This document shows positions 25,705-33,595 of a stretch of DNA of 64,000 nucleotides, piece by piece. The notes beneath the pieces were generated by a model, which was not told the origin of the DNA, ran no database searches, and saw only the letters and a program-made list of their open reading frames with translations. Numbering within the stretch: position 1 is the stretch's first letter; each line of letters begins with the position of its first letter. Position numbers and translations under genes: made by a program. The DNA comes from Paenibacillus sp. FSL H7-0326 (GTDB taxonomy: Bacteria; Bacillota; Bacilli; Paenibacillales; Paenibacillaceae), in assembly GCF_001955535.1 (NCBI RefSeq), contig NZ_MPVN01000006.1:1-64000 (forward strand), in the 5' to 3' direction.

Positions 25705-25734
25705 ATAACCCCCGTAACTGCTTACGGGGGTTAT
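25705..25734. terminator. perfect palindromic hairpin between convergent genes
   Basis: ATAACCCCCGTAA and TTACGGGGGTTAT form a 13-bp perfect stem with a CTGC loop. There is no U tract on either strand, so termination is plausible but unproven; it sits between the lipoprotein gene and the convergent HxlR gene. Confidence 0.6.
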
Positions 25735-25768
25735 TGCTGCATGGATCCGTCTTTGTCTGCGTTAAGGA

Positions 25769-26095
25769 CTACAGCCACTTCTTCGCCCATTGTCCAATGG
25801 AGCTCAAAGCACGTGCAAGCTCTGTCCCTTTGCGGGTAAGTGAATATTCGGTACGGACAGGTCGATCAGCAATGACATTCCGAATGACAATGCCTTCTTC
25901 CTCGAGTTCTTTCATTCGTTCGTTCAGAACGCGTTTGCTTAAGTCGGGGATAACAGCATGTATTTCACTGAAACGCTTGGGCTCCTCCATTAAGGTGTGA
26001 ACAATAGGCGCAACCCATTTCCGACCAATAATTTGATACGAACGCGAGACTTTCTCACACATCTGCATATGATTTGACGTCGATTGTTCATCCAT
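25769..26095 (-). CDS. HxlR-family winged-helix transcriptional regulator
   Basis: DNA-binding protein of 108 residues. The winged helix-turn-helix shows IIGRKWVAPIVHTLMEEPKR, FSEIHAVIPDLSKRVLNERMKELEEEG and the wing RTEYSLTRKG. The single N-terminal cysteine (Cys13) preceding helix 1 is the redox-sensing cysteine position in several HxlR proteins (YodB, HypR), so a thiol-stress role is possible. It is divergent from zwf paralogue 2, whose promoter lies in the shared 364-bp gap. Confidence 0.9.
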   Translation of the reverse strand: MDEQSTSNHMQMCEKVSRSYQIIGRKWVAPIVHTLMEEPKRFSEIHAVIPDLSKRVLNERMKELEEEGIVIRNVIADRPVRTEYSLTRKGTELARALSSIGQWAKKWL

Positions 26096-26200
26096 TTCAA
26101 GGCCCCCTTATGCACTTGATTATTAAAAGTAACTTCTATTGTACATGGAGCTATTCCAGAAAGTGAAAAAACAGTTATTAGAATTATTTATAGAATACCA

Positions 26201-26215
26201 TGGAAAGCGCTATCA
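26201..26215 (+). promoter_or_regulatory. putative cre site (CcpA operator)
   Basis: TGGAAAGCGCTATCA matches the catabolite-responsive element consensus TGWNANCGNTNWCA at 13 of 14 positions when aligned to its last 14 bases. It lies about 42 bp upstream of the -35 box of zwf paralogue 2, a position compatible with CcpA activation, or with repression of the divergent HxlR gene. Confidence 0.5.
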
Positions 26216-26256
26216 TAACAGAAAAATTTTATTGTTCACAGATTCGACATTTTTTG

Positions 26257-26286
26257 TTGACGAAAGGTGTCAGCTGGGTGTATGAT
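26257..26286 (+). promoter_or_regulatory. sigma-A promoter of zwf paralogue 2
   Basis: TTGACG (26257-26262), 18-bp spacer, TATGAT (26281-26286): the best vegetative promoter in this region. The leader then carries an inverted repeat TTGGTTA/TAACCAA at 26303-26323, a candidate operator or leader stem. Confidence 0.7.
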
Positions 26287-26459
26287 AATCACGTTAATTC
26301 ATTTGGTTACAAATAATAACCAACATCGAACGGAAATAGTAATTTCTTATAGGTAATACATGTGGTGTTGATTATGGAAATAAGTGCGTATTATCGTTGC
26401 GTAATTTTCACATGATAACTAGCGCACAATATAGGTAGAGACACGGGAGGCATATCAGA

Positions 26460-27914
26460 ATGGATTCAATGACTTTTGTCCTGTTCGGGGCTACTGGCGA
26501 CTTAGCCAAGAGAAAAATTTACCCAGCACTATACAACCTGTATGTTGATCAAAAAATGCCATCATCATTTTCTGTTATTGGTCTAGGAAGAAGAGAAGTG
26601 TCCGATGTGGATTTTCAGGCGAGAGTTGAAGCCTCACTTCATACATTCTCTCGCCGTTCTCCAGAGGATGCCGCTAAGGTACGTGATTTCCTAGGCGCTT
26701 TTCGTTATACATCGCTTAACAATACCAAGCTTGAAGATTACAAGAAGCTGCTTGAAGTGGTTGAAAAACGTGAGCAGGAGCTTGGCATTCCACAAAATCG
26801 GATGTTCTATTTGTCGGTTGCTCCAGAATTTTTTGAGCCCATTGCCGAAAATATCAAAGAGAGCGGGCTCGGTTCAGGCCGCGGCTGGAAACGGCTTATC
26901 ATTGAGAAGCCATTCGGTCATGACTTGGCATCTGCAATACAGCTGAATGAGAAGCTGAACAGTACTTTTGCAGAGGAAGAGATTTACCGTATTGACCATT
27001 TCCTCGGTAAACCCATGGTTCAGAATCTTGAGGTACTAAGTGCAACGAATTCTGTCATGCATGCATTGTGGGGAAATCATTATATTTCAAATGTGCAAAT
27101 TACCGCAAGTGAAACCGTAGGGGTCGAAGAGCGGGCAGAATACTATGACCATACTGGAGCCGTAAGAGATATGTTCCAAAATCATATGCTGCAGCTGCTC
27201 ATGATGATCTCACTTCACCTGCCGAAGAAATCTTCTCCAGATGAGGTTCGTGCGAAGAAGAGAAATACGGCACAGTCTTTGATTCCGCTGGATGAAGAAG
27301 CACTTGATCGGCATATTGTAAGAGCGCAATACCAAGCAGGTGATTTACAAGGTAAACCCGTAGTTGGTTACCTGGAAGAGCCCGGTATTGAAGCAACTTC
27401 CAAGAACGACACGTATTTCGCAGCACGCTTGTTCCTGGATGATCCATTCTGGACAGGAGTTCCTTTCTATATCCGTACAGGTAAACGTCTGAGTGAAAAA
27501 TCGACACGAATCGTAGTTGAGTTCAAGCAGCCGCTAAGTGCGGGAACGTCTAATGGTGAATCGGTATCTGCTAACTTGCTTACCATCGATATTGGACCGA
27601 AGGAAGGCATGCGCCTGACGCTGAATTCTAAGAGCCCAATGCATCATGATACGATTGAGCCGATGGAGCTTAGCTTCAATTCCTCGTATGACAACGTACC
27701 TGAAGCTTATGAGAACCTCATTTTTGATGCGCTTCGTGGTGATGCCACATTCTTCGCGCATTGGGATGAAGTAGAGCTGTCATGGAGATGGGTCGAGCCG
27801 ATTCTTAAAGCCTTTGCTGCAAATGAAGTTCCACTTCACTATTATGCGGCGGGAACAGAAGGTCCAGCGGCAGCGGAAGAACTGCTTGCACAGGACGGAA
27901 ATCGCTGGCATTAA
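26460..27914 (+). CDS. zwf: glucose-6-phosphate dehydrogenase, paralogue 2
   Basis: Second G6PD of the window, 484 residues, the usual length. Motifs: GATGDLA (10-16), EKPFG (149-153), active-site RIDHFLGKP (177-185), RDMFQNHMLQL. It shares the core with paralogue 1 but differs in the signature (HFLGKP versus HYLGKE) and lacks that protein's N-terminal extension. It lies 89 bp upstream of the 6-phosphogluconate dehydrogenase gene with no terminator between, so it is probably the pentose-phosphate operon copy. GGGAGG precedes ATG 26460. Confidence 0.95.
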   Translation: MDSMTFVLFGATGDLAKRKIYPALYNLYVDQKMPSSFSVIGLGRREVSDVDFQARVEASLHTFSRRSPEDAAKVRDFLGAFRYTSLNNTKLEDYKKLLEVVEKREQELGIPQNRMFYLSVAPEFFEPIAENIKESGLGSGRGWKRLIIEKPFGHDLASAIQLNEKLNSTFAEEEIYRIDHFLGKPMVQNLEVLSATNSVMHALWGNHYISNVQITASETVGVEERAEYYDHTGAVRDMFQNHMLQLLMMISLHLPKKSSPDEVRAKKRNTAQSLIPLDEEALDRHIVRAQYQAGDLQGKPVVGYLEEPGIEATSKNDTYFAARLFLDDPFWTGVPFYIRTGKRLSEKSTRIVVEFKQPLSAGTSNGESVSANLLTIDIGPKEGMRLTLNSKSPMHHDTIEPMELSFNSSYDNVPEAYENLIFDALRGDATFFAHWDEVELSWRWVEPILKAFAANEVPLHYYAAGTEGPAAAEELLAQDGNRWH

Positions 27915-28003
27915 TCATTGTTCTAAAACGTTATCCGGCTGATATGCAGCCGATGACATAGATTGTTGGACAAAAAACAGAGAAGATCTAGGAGGCAACA
28001 TAC

Positions 28004-28897
28004 ATGAAGGTAGGACTTATTGGATTAGGAAAAATGGGATTAAACCTGGGGAAAAACTTGATTGATCATAAGCATGAAGTCGTGGCTTACGACTTGAATG
28101 CAGGTGCTGTCGAAGAAATGAAGGGTTACGGTGCAGCAGGTGCTTCTTCTTACAAGGAAGTTATTGATCAGCTGGAATCACCGCGCATTCTGTGGATCAT
28201 GGTTCCGCATGCTGTCGTGGATAGTGTTATTGCTGATCTTACTCCTCTGCTGGATAAAGGGGACATCGTCATTGAAGCAGGTAACTCACACTATAAAGAA
28301 TCCATTGCCCGCTATGATCAGCTCAAAGCGCACGGCGTTCATTTCATGGACGTAGGTACTTCTGGCGGTATGGAAGGCGCAAGAAACGGCGCTTGTTACA
28401 TGATCGGCGGAGACGAAGAAGCATGGAGCATCGTTGAGCCTCTGTTCAAAGATACCTCTGTAGAAAATGGCTATCTGTATGCTGGCAAAGCAGGCAGCGG
28501 TCACTTCCTGAAAATGGTCCATAACGGTATCGAGTACGGTATGATGGCTTCCATCGGGGAAGGCTTCGAAGTGCTTGAGAAGAGTGACTATGATTTTGAC
28601 TACGAAAAAGTAGCGCGTGTATGGAACAATGGATCGGTTATCCGTTCCTGGCTGATGGAGCTTACAGAGCGTGCATTCTCCAAAGATTCGAACCTAGACG
28701 AAATCCGTGGAGTGATGCACTCATCCGGTGAAGGTAAATGGACGGTTGAAACGGCATTTGATCTGCAGGCAGCTACACCGGTTATCGCTCTGTCCCTTCT
28801 GATGCGTTACCGCTCCCTTGAGAACGATACGTTCACAGGTAAAGTCGTTGCTGCACTTCGTAACGAATTTGGCGGACATGCAGTAGAGAAGAAATAA
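28004..28897 (+). CDS. 6-phosphogluconate dehydrogenase, short decarboxylating NAD type
   Basis: 297-residue enzyme converting 6-phosphogluconate to ribulose 5-phosphate and CO2. It belongs to the short YqeC/GndA-like class rather than the 470-residue Gnd class. Motifs: GLGKMG (7-12), substrate loop DVGTSGGMEGARNG (116-129), catalytic Lys170 within GSGHFLKMVHNGIEYGMM. Asp30 at the end of the second beta strand (VVAYDLN) favours NAD over NADP. Completes an oxidative pentose-phosphate pair with the upstream zwf. The ribosome site is CTAGGAGG. Confidence 0.92.
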   Translation: MKVGLIGLGKMGLNLGKNLIDHKHEVVAYDLNAGAVEEMKGYGAAGASSYKEVIDQLESPRILWIMVPHAVVDSVIADLTPLLDKGDIVIEAGNSHYKESIARYDQLKAHGVHFMDVGTSGGMEGARNGACYMIGGDEEAWSIVEPLFKDTSVENGYLYAGKAGSGHFLKMVHNGIEYGMMASIGEGFEVLEKSDYDFDYEKVARVWNNGSVIRSWLMELTERAFSKDSNLDEIRGVMHSSGEGKWTVETAFDLQAATPVIALSLLMRYRSLENDTFTGKVVAALRNEFGGHAVEKK

Positions 28898-28981
28898 GAA
28901 TGTAGTTCACTTTGAATGGATAGGGATCTAAAGGGAAGAATGATCTCTGTTGATGTATCATATACACTACGAACTTATCCT

Positions 28982-29026
28982 GAGAAGGAATTTCGCTTTT
29001 GAGCGAGGTTCCTTCTCTTTTGTTTT
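28982..29026 (+). terminator. intrinsic terminator of the zwf-gnd operon
   Basis: GAGAAGGAA/TTCCTTCTC outer stem with CGCT/AGCG inside, followed by TTTTGTTTTTT. Confidence 0.9.
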
Positions 29027-29118
29027 TTATGACCAGGCTTACAGCTTGATCTTCTTTTTTGGAACCTGACTGCATAAGGATAAATGGACACACCTCTCTT
29101 GAGGGAGGAATGCGAAGC

Positions 29119-29964
29119 ATGGCATTCAAACGAGGAAGATGGCGTACACAGCGTCAAAAAACCGGGGGTCAGCGTAAAAAGTGGATTTTGATTGTACTGT
29201 TGGTGATTGTCATTGTGACCATCCAGTCCATTAGTTATGTGGAACGGAATTTGAAGCCCCCTATTATGCATCTGGCAAAAATCAGAGTGAAGCAGCTTGG
29301 GACGGAGGCCATTAACAAAGCGATTACGAGTCAAATCTCTGCAGCGGGTCCTTCTAACGAGCTGATTGATTGGAAGACGGATGCGGAGGGGAAAATCAGC
29401 GGATTCATGCTGAACTATAACGAGCATATGCGGATAACCTCGAGCGCGTTGTCTGTCGTTCAGACCACACTTCAGGAAATGGAGACGATTGAGGATCACG
29501 TTCCTGTAGGGCAAGCGCTGGGCAGTCCACTGCTGTCCTCCTTCGGACCCAAAGTTCCGATTCGGATCGAGCCGCAAGGCGCAGTCAAGGTTGACCTCAA
29601 TACAAGGCAGCAAAATGCCGGCATTAATATGATTCTGGTCGAGGTATACATTCATATTGTGGCAGAGGTTGCTGTTGTCGTCCCTCTGGATATGGAGCCG
29701 GAAGTGGTCGACACGGAAATTCCGATTTCGTATTTGTTAGTTGTAGGGGATGTACCCATGTATTATTACGACGGCGAGGGCAATCCAGTTGGAGAGAATG
29801 GAGCTAACGCGCCAAGTATTGCGATCCCATCCCTGCCAGGCGGAACAGTGCCTAATACGGGGGTAACCACTCCAGACGCAGGAACAACTGTCCCTAGTGA
29901 GGAGGAAGAGAGCGAGCTGTACATGGAGGAGCCAGACTTATCCTTGCCAACAGGTAACGAGTGA
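29119..29964 (+). CDS. yunB: sporulation protein YunB
   Basis: Membrane-anchored sporulation protein, 281 residues. One N-terminal helix (KWILIVLLVIVIVTIQSISY, about 23-42) follows an arginine/lysine-rich start. The extracytoplasmic YunB domain has AINKAITSQI, the VPVGQALGSPLLSSFGPKVP block and a conserved GINMILVEVYIH strand. A proline/threonine/glutamate-rich tail (about 225-281) is longer than usual. YunB is a mother-cell (sigma-E) protein in B. subtilis. GAGGGAGG fits ATG 29119. It lies tail to tail with the lytH-like gene, as in the yunB-lytH-lipA neighbourhood. Confidence 0.9.
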   Translation: MAFKRGRWRTQRQKTGGQRKKWILIVLLVIVIVTIQSISYVERNLKPPIMHLAKIRVKQLGTEAINKAITSQISAAGPSNELIDWKTDAEGKISGFMLNYNEHMRITSSALSVVQTTLQEMETIEDHVPVGQALGSPLLSSFGPKVPIRIEPQGAVKVDLNTRQQNAGINMILVEVYIHIVAEVAVVVPLDMEPEVVDTEIPISYLLVVGDVPMYYYDGEGNPVGENGANAPSIAIPSLPGGTVPNTGVTTPDAGTTVPSEEEESELYMEEPDLSLPTGNE

Positions 29965-29982
29965 ATTCATATCTAATGAAAG

Positions 29983-30040
29983 AACTCGCAGAACAGGAGT
30001 GAGTACTTTTACTCTTGGTTCTGCGAGTCGCTTTTATTTT
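29983..30040. terminator. bidirectional terminator between yunB and the lytH-like gene
   Basis: AACTCGCAGAAC pairs with GTTCTGCGAGT; Ts follow on the plus strand and a TTCTTT tract on the minus strand. It overlaps the end of the minus-strand gene. Confidence 0.88.
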
Positions 30041-31089
30041 TTGCTGTTCTTCTTGGCTTTACGTGCCCGATACTCGTCATTCTCCCATTGTCTGAGTGAA
30101 GGATAAGGGTCAAACGACCACTCAGTTAAGCCGCTGTCACGATAAATACCATAATGCAAATGAGGAGGGAATTTCCCCTGCGTACCCGGCTTGCCGTAAC
30201 CTGAACTGCCCACCCATCCGATGGTTTGTCCTGGAGTGACCAGACTGCCCACATGAACCGATTTATCAAAGCCTGAGAGGTGTGCATAATAGTGATAATG
30301 GTTATCCAGGTCTCTTATTCCCACACGCCACCCTCCAAATGGATTCCAGCCTTTGATCTCAATGACCCCATAGCATGTACTTCGAACAGGATATCCATGA
30401 GGTGCAAACAGGTCTGTTCCTTCATGAATTCTTCGGCCGCCCCAGCTTCGGCTCGTTCCCCAGGTGCTGCGATAGGAGTAGGAATTGCCTATCGGCAAAG
30501 GAAAAGCATGCTGAGCAAGATCAAGCGTATCAAAATGCTTATAAATTCTCGCAAATTGCTGGATGCGCTGCACGGATCTCGAATTTTGATAATACTCCCA
30601 CAGGGCAATACCTAGATCGTCTGAGGATAAACCATACTTGGATGTAATTCGGGCCATGCTGTAGAGGACATCATAGTCATTGTTGGGATCGGCGATATTG
30701 TCACCAGTACCATCTAAGCCATATCCGCCGAATACCTCGATGGATAATGGATTTCGATCTAAAGAATCTGGATTTAAGATACCGGACCAGAGCTGAGGTT
30801 CAAAAAACACCCCGGTCAGCCGCTCTTCATGAGCGCGGTCCTTCGGATGTGCCTTCGTCATCGTACGCTCGTACTGATCAATGGCCGCCAAGTAATACCA
30901 TGGAACACCGCTGACTGCGCTGATTTGGTCATACAGAATTTTGCGTTCCTTATAGATCTCTTCTTTGGCTAGAGGTTTCGTCTCTTCACTTTTTGCATAC
31001 ACATCGGTTACTGACGAAGCAAAGAGGGAAGCGGATATTATCAGTGTGACGCCGAGGTTCAACCATTTTTTCTTCTGAATCCGTATCAA
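30034..31089 (-). CDS. lytH: LytH-like M23 peptidase (L-Ala-D-Glu endopeptidase of spore cortex)
   Basis: Exported zinc peptidase, about 351 residues. A signal anchor/peptide spans the first 35 residues. A helical domain (about 40-190; EIYKERKILYDQISAVSGVP) precedes the M23 domain, whose zinc ligands are seen in IHEGTDLFAP (H and D) and PPHLHYGIY (HxH). Position next to yunB and lipA matches lytH of B. subtilis, which trims cortex peptide side chains. AAAGGAGG with a ten-base spacer points to TTG 31089; a GTG 48 bases upstream would give 367 residues. Confident of family, moderately of cortex role. Confidence 0.85.
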   Translation of the reverse strand: MIRIQKKKWLNLGVTLIISASLFASSVTDVYAKSEETKPLAKEEIYKERKILYDQISAVSGVPWYYLAAIDQYERTMTKAHPKDRAHEERLTGVFFEPQLWSGILNPDSLDRNPLSIEVFGGYGLDGTGDNIADPNNDYDVLYSMARITSKYGLSSDDLGIALWEYYQNSRSVQRIQQFARIYKHFDTLDLAQHAFPLPIGNSYSYRSTWGTSRSWGGRRIHEGTDLFAPHGYPVRSTCYGVIEIKGWNPFGGWRVGIRDLDNHYHYYAHLSGFDKSVHVGSLVTPGQTIGWVGSSGYGKPGTQGKFPPHLHYGIYRDSGLTEWSFDPYPSLRQWENDEYRARKAKKNSKK

Positions 31090-31230
31090 AAAAGCCAATC
31101 CTCCTTTCGTCATATTTTTCATTGTATTTAGGTTCACACATCAGCATCGTTTTTATCCGTCTTTACAGAAAAAAGCTGGAGTTTAAGTCCTACAAATTAT
31201 TTCAATTTGGAGCTTATTCCCATAAATCCA

Positions 31231-31239
31231 TGTTATAAT
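31231..31239 (+). promoter_or_regulatory. extended -10 promoter of lipA
   Basis: TGTTATAAT is an extended -10 element 48 bp before the lipA start; no clear -35 at normal distance. Confidence 0.5.
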
Positions 31240-31286
31240 GTGTTCCATGCGAAAATTCCAACTTGATATAGAAAGAAGGGTCTCTT

Positions 31287-32174
31287 TTGGCGAATAAAGT
31301 AAAAGAACCAAAACCCGATTGGATCAAAATCAAGCTGACGACGGGAGATAATTATCAAGAAATTAAAGATATGATGCGTTCAAAGACGCTGCATACGGTA
31401 TGTGAAGAAGCACGTTGTCCGAATATTTACGAATGCTGGGCTAATCGAACAGCGACTTTTATGATACTGGGAGATATTTGTACAAGAGCCTGCCGATTCT
31501 GTGCGGTTAATACAGGGCTGCCTACAGAGCTGGATTTGAAAGAGCCGGAGCGAGTAGCGGAAGCAGCAGAACAAATGAACCTGAAGCATTGTGTTGTCAC
31601 CAGTGTGGCCAGAGATGATCTTGCAGACGGAGGAGCTTCCATCTTTGCAGAGACCATTCATGCCATTCGCCGAAAACTGCCTTTTTGCAGTGTAGAGGTA
31701 TTAATTCCGGATTTTCTCGGAAATGAAGAGGCTTTAAAGATCGTGATGGACGCTAAGCCCGACATCCTTAATCACAACATGGAAACGGTCGAGCGCTTGT
31801 CTGACAAAGTTCGGGCAAAGGCCAAGTACAAGCGATCCCTTCAGCTGCTTGAACGTGCCAAAAAAATGCAGCCTCAAATTCCAACGAAGTCCAGCATTAT
31901 GCTCGGATTGGGGGAGACTTGGGAAGAAATACTGCAAACGATGGATGATTTGAGAAGCGTAGACTGTGATATTATGACGATCGGTCAGTATTTGCAGCCT
32001 TCGGACAAGCATCTGTATGTTGAAAGATACGTAACACCAGAAGAATTCTCCAAGCTTAAGGACGAAGGCCTCGCTCGCGGCTTCAGCCATGTTGAATCAG
32101 GGCCAATGGTCAGAAGTTCTTACCATGCACATGAACAAGTTAAGTCTGCCGCGAATGCTAATAATGTAGTATGA
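31287..32174 (+). CDS. lipA: lipoyl synthase
   Basis: Radical SAM enzyme (295 residues) that inserts two sulfurs into protein-bound octanoyl groups to make lipoate. The auxiliary cluster cysteines are Cys39, Cys44 and Cys50 ([12 protein letters not shown]); the radical SAM cysteines are Cys65, Cys69 and Cys72 (CTRACRFC). The C-terminal RSSYHA serine ligand is present. The start is TTG after AGAAGGG. Followed 54 bp later by yutD, as in B. subtilis (lipA = yutB). Confidence 0.97.
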   Translation: MANKVKEPKPDWIKIKLTTGDNYQEIKDMMRSKTLHTVCEEARCPNIYECWANRTATFMILGDICTRACRFCAVNTGLPTELDLKEPERVAEAAEQMNLKHCVVTSVARDDLADGGASIFAETIHAIRRKLPFCSVEVLIPDFLGNEEALKIVMDAKPDILNHNMETVERLSDKVRAKAKYKRSLQLLERAKKMQPQIPTKSSIMLGLGETWEEILQTMDDLRSVDCDIMTIGQYLQPSDKHLYVERYVTPEEFSKLKDEGLARGFSHVESGPMVRSSYHAHEQVKSAANANNVV

Positions 32175-32228
32175 TAAGAGCAGGCCTGAACCTATGGGCG
32201 GTTTGGATAGAAAGGAAGGAAGACGGTT

Positions 32229-32690
32229 TTGATTCAGATTAGCGGGAAAACTTACGAAGTATTACAGGACTATCGAAATGGTTGGAATCCGGAAGCCTTT
32301 CGTGACCGGTATAGTGAAGTCCTGGAACGCTATGATTACATCATTGGGGATTGGGGCTACAATCAACTCCGGCTCAAAGGCTTCTACCGAGATAACCATC
32401 CAAAAGCGAACAAGGATACATCGATAGCGGGAATGGTTGATTATATTAACGAGTACTGCAATTTTGGGTGTGCTTATTTTGTGCTACAGAAACTTAAGGA
32501 ACCTAAAGAAAACAAAGAACACAAAGATAACAGCAGCAAAGAGCATAAAGAATCCAAGGCTGTGAAGGAAGCAAGAGAGTCCAAGGAAGCTGCAGAGCCT
32601 AAGGAAGCCAGCGAAATTAAGGAATCCAAGAATTCTAAAGAAACCAAGGACAAAGAGAATATGGAAAAAATAAAAAGCAGCTCCTTATAA
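32229..32690 (+). CDS. yutD: YutD family protein with lysine/glutamate-rich tail
   Basis: Conserved protein of unknown function, 153 residues with a TTG start. The YutD core (1-88) shows YEVLQDYRNGWNPEAFRDRY, ERYDYIIGDWGYNQLRLKGF and INEYCNFGCAYFVL. Residues about 89-153 are an irregular K/E/S-rich repeat (variants of KESKEAAEPKE), much longer than the core protein needs and probably a charged disordered helix. The stop codon lies inside the terminator hairpin. Confidence 0.85.
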   Translation: MIQISGKTYEVLQDYRNGWNPEAFRDRYSEVLERYDYIIGDWGYNQLRLKGFYRDNHPKANKDTSIAGMVDYINEYCNFGCAYFVLQKLKEPKENKEHKDNSSKEHKESKAVKEARESKEAAEPKEASEIKESKNSKETKDKENMEKIKSSSL

Positions 32691-32707
32691 GGAGTTGCTT
32701 TTTATTT
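32672..32707. terminator. intrinsic terminator of lipA-yutD (bidirectional)
   Basis: AAAAAGCAGCTCCTTATAAGGAGTTGCTTTTT forms a nearly perfect hairpin with A and T flanks; it overlaps the yutD stop and adjoins the convergent NAD kinase gene. Confidence 0.9.
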
Positions 32708-33510
32708 TAGTCCAAAAATGCAGTTCGAACCCGATCCCAGAACGGATATGGACGATATCGGGCAAAGCTGACCTTCTGAGTAGAAACCTGACATTTCACA
32801 GAGATCAGATCGTCTACTGTTAAGTTCACATGGTCAATGGTCAGCAGCAGACGTTGAGATTTGCGAGAGAAGATGTCGCAATGATGATGCTTCGGTAGAA
32901 CGATTGGCGAGCCTAATGTACGGTAGACCCGATTATTAATGGATGCAATCTCTGCAATCTGCATCGCTTCAATGGTCGGATGAACCATGGCGCCGCCGAG
33001 GGCCTTATTGTACGCCGTACTTCCCGATGGAGTGGATACACAAATCCCGTCACCACGGAACATTTCAAATGTGACATCGTTAATATCGACCTGGGCAACC
33101 ACGGTGCCGTCTACACCTTTTAACGTGAATTCATTAAGGGCGATCATAGAACTCACACCGGACTTGCGGCGAATCTCCAGATCAATGAGCGGATACTCGA
33201 CGATACGAGGGGAACGGGCAGCATCCTTATTTCCTTCAGCCATAAGCTGTATGAGATCCTCAAGCTCGTCTGCTTTCCAATCTGCATAGAAGCCCAGATG
33301 GCCGGTATGAACGCCGACGAATGCGATATCAGGAATCCGGTCTGTGAAGGTGTGAAATGCTTGCAGCATGGTTCCATCTCCACCGATCGATATCACAATT
33401 TCCGGTGATTTGGCATCGAGAGTAAACCCATGCTCCTTGGCCAATTTATGAAACTGCTGGGCTAAATCAATGGATAAAGAGTCTCCTCTGTCCTGAACAT
33501 AATATCTCAA
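32707..33510 (-). CDS. nadK: NAD kinase
   Basis: Cytosolic enzyme phosphorylating NAD to NADP, 267 residues with a TTG start after AAAGGAG. Motifs: GGDGT (43-47, catalytic), GHLGFYADW, ALNEFTLKGVDG (NE pair) and the GDGICVSTPSGSTAYNKALGGAMVHP glycine-rich block (about 150-175). It is the short NadK type found in Bacillales. NADP supply is relevant to the two G6PDs nearby, but they are not co-transcribed. Confidence 0.96.
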   Translation of the reverse strand: MRYYVQDRGDSLSIDLAQQFHKLAKEHGFTLDAKSPEIVISIGGDGTMLQAFHTFTDRIPDIAFVGVHTGHLGFYADWKADELEDLIQLMAEGNKDAARSPRIVEYPLIDLEIRRKSGVSSMIALNEFTLKGVDGTVVAQVDINDVTFEMFRGDGICVSTPSGSTAYNKALGGAMVHPTIEAMQIAEIASINNRVYRTLGSPIVLPKHHHCDIFSRKSQRLLLTIDHVNLTVDDLISVKCQVSTQKVSFARYRPYPFWDRVRTAFLD

Positions 33511-33595
33511 GATGAAAGCTCCTTTGTCATCAGTATAACTCGATGATATCCAATTTCAGGAGAGAAAACAATCAATATGCGTAAAGTTCTAGACA

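Noticed and set aside
28975-29655. 226-codon minus-strand frame opposite yunB
   Set aside because: Shadow of yunB, cysteine/arginine-rich composition typical of antisense frames, and it runs into the zwf-gnd terminator.
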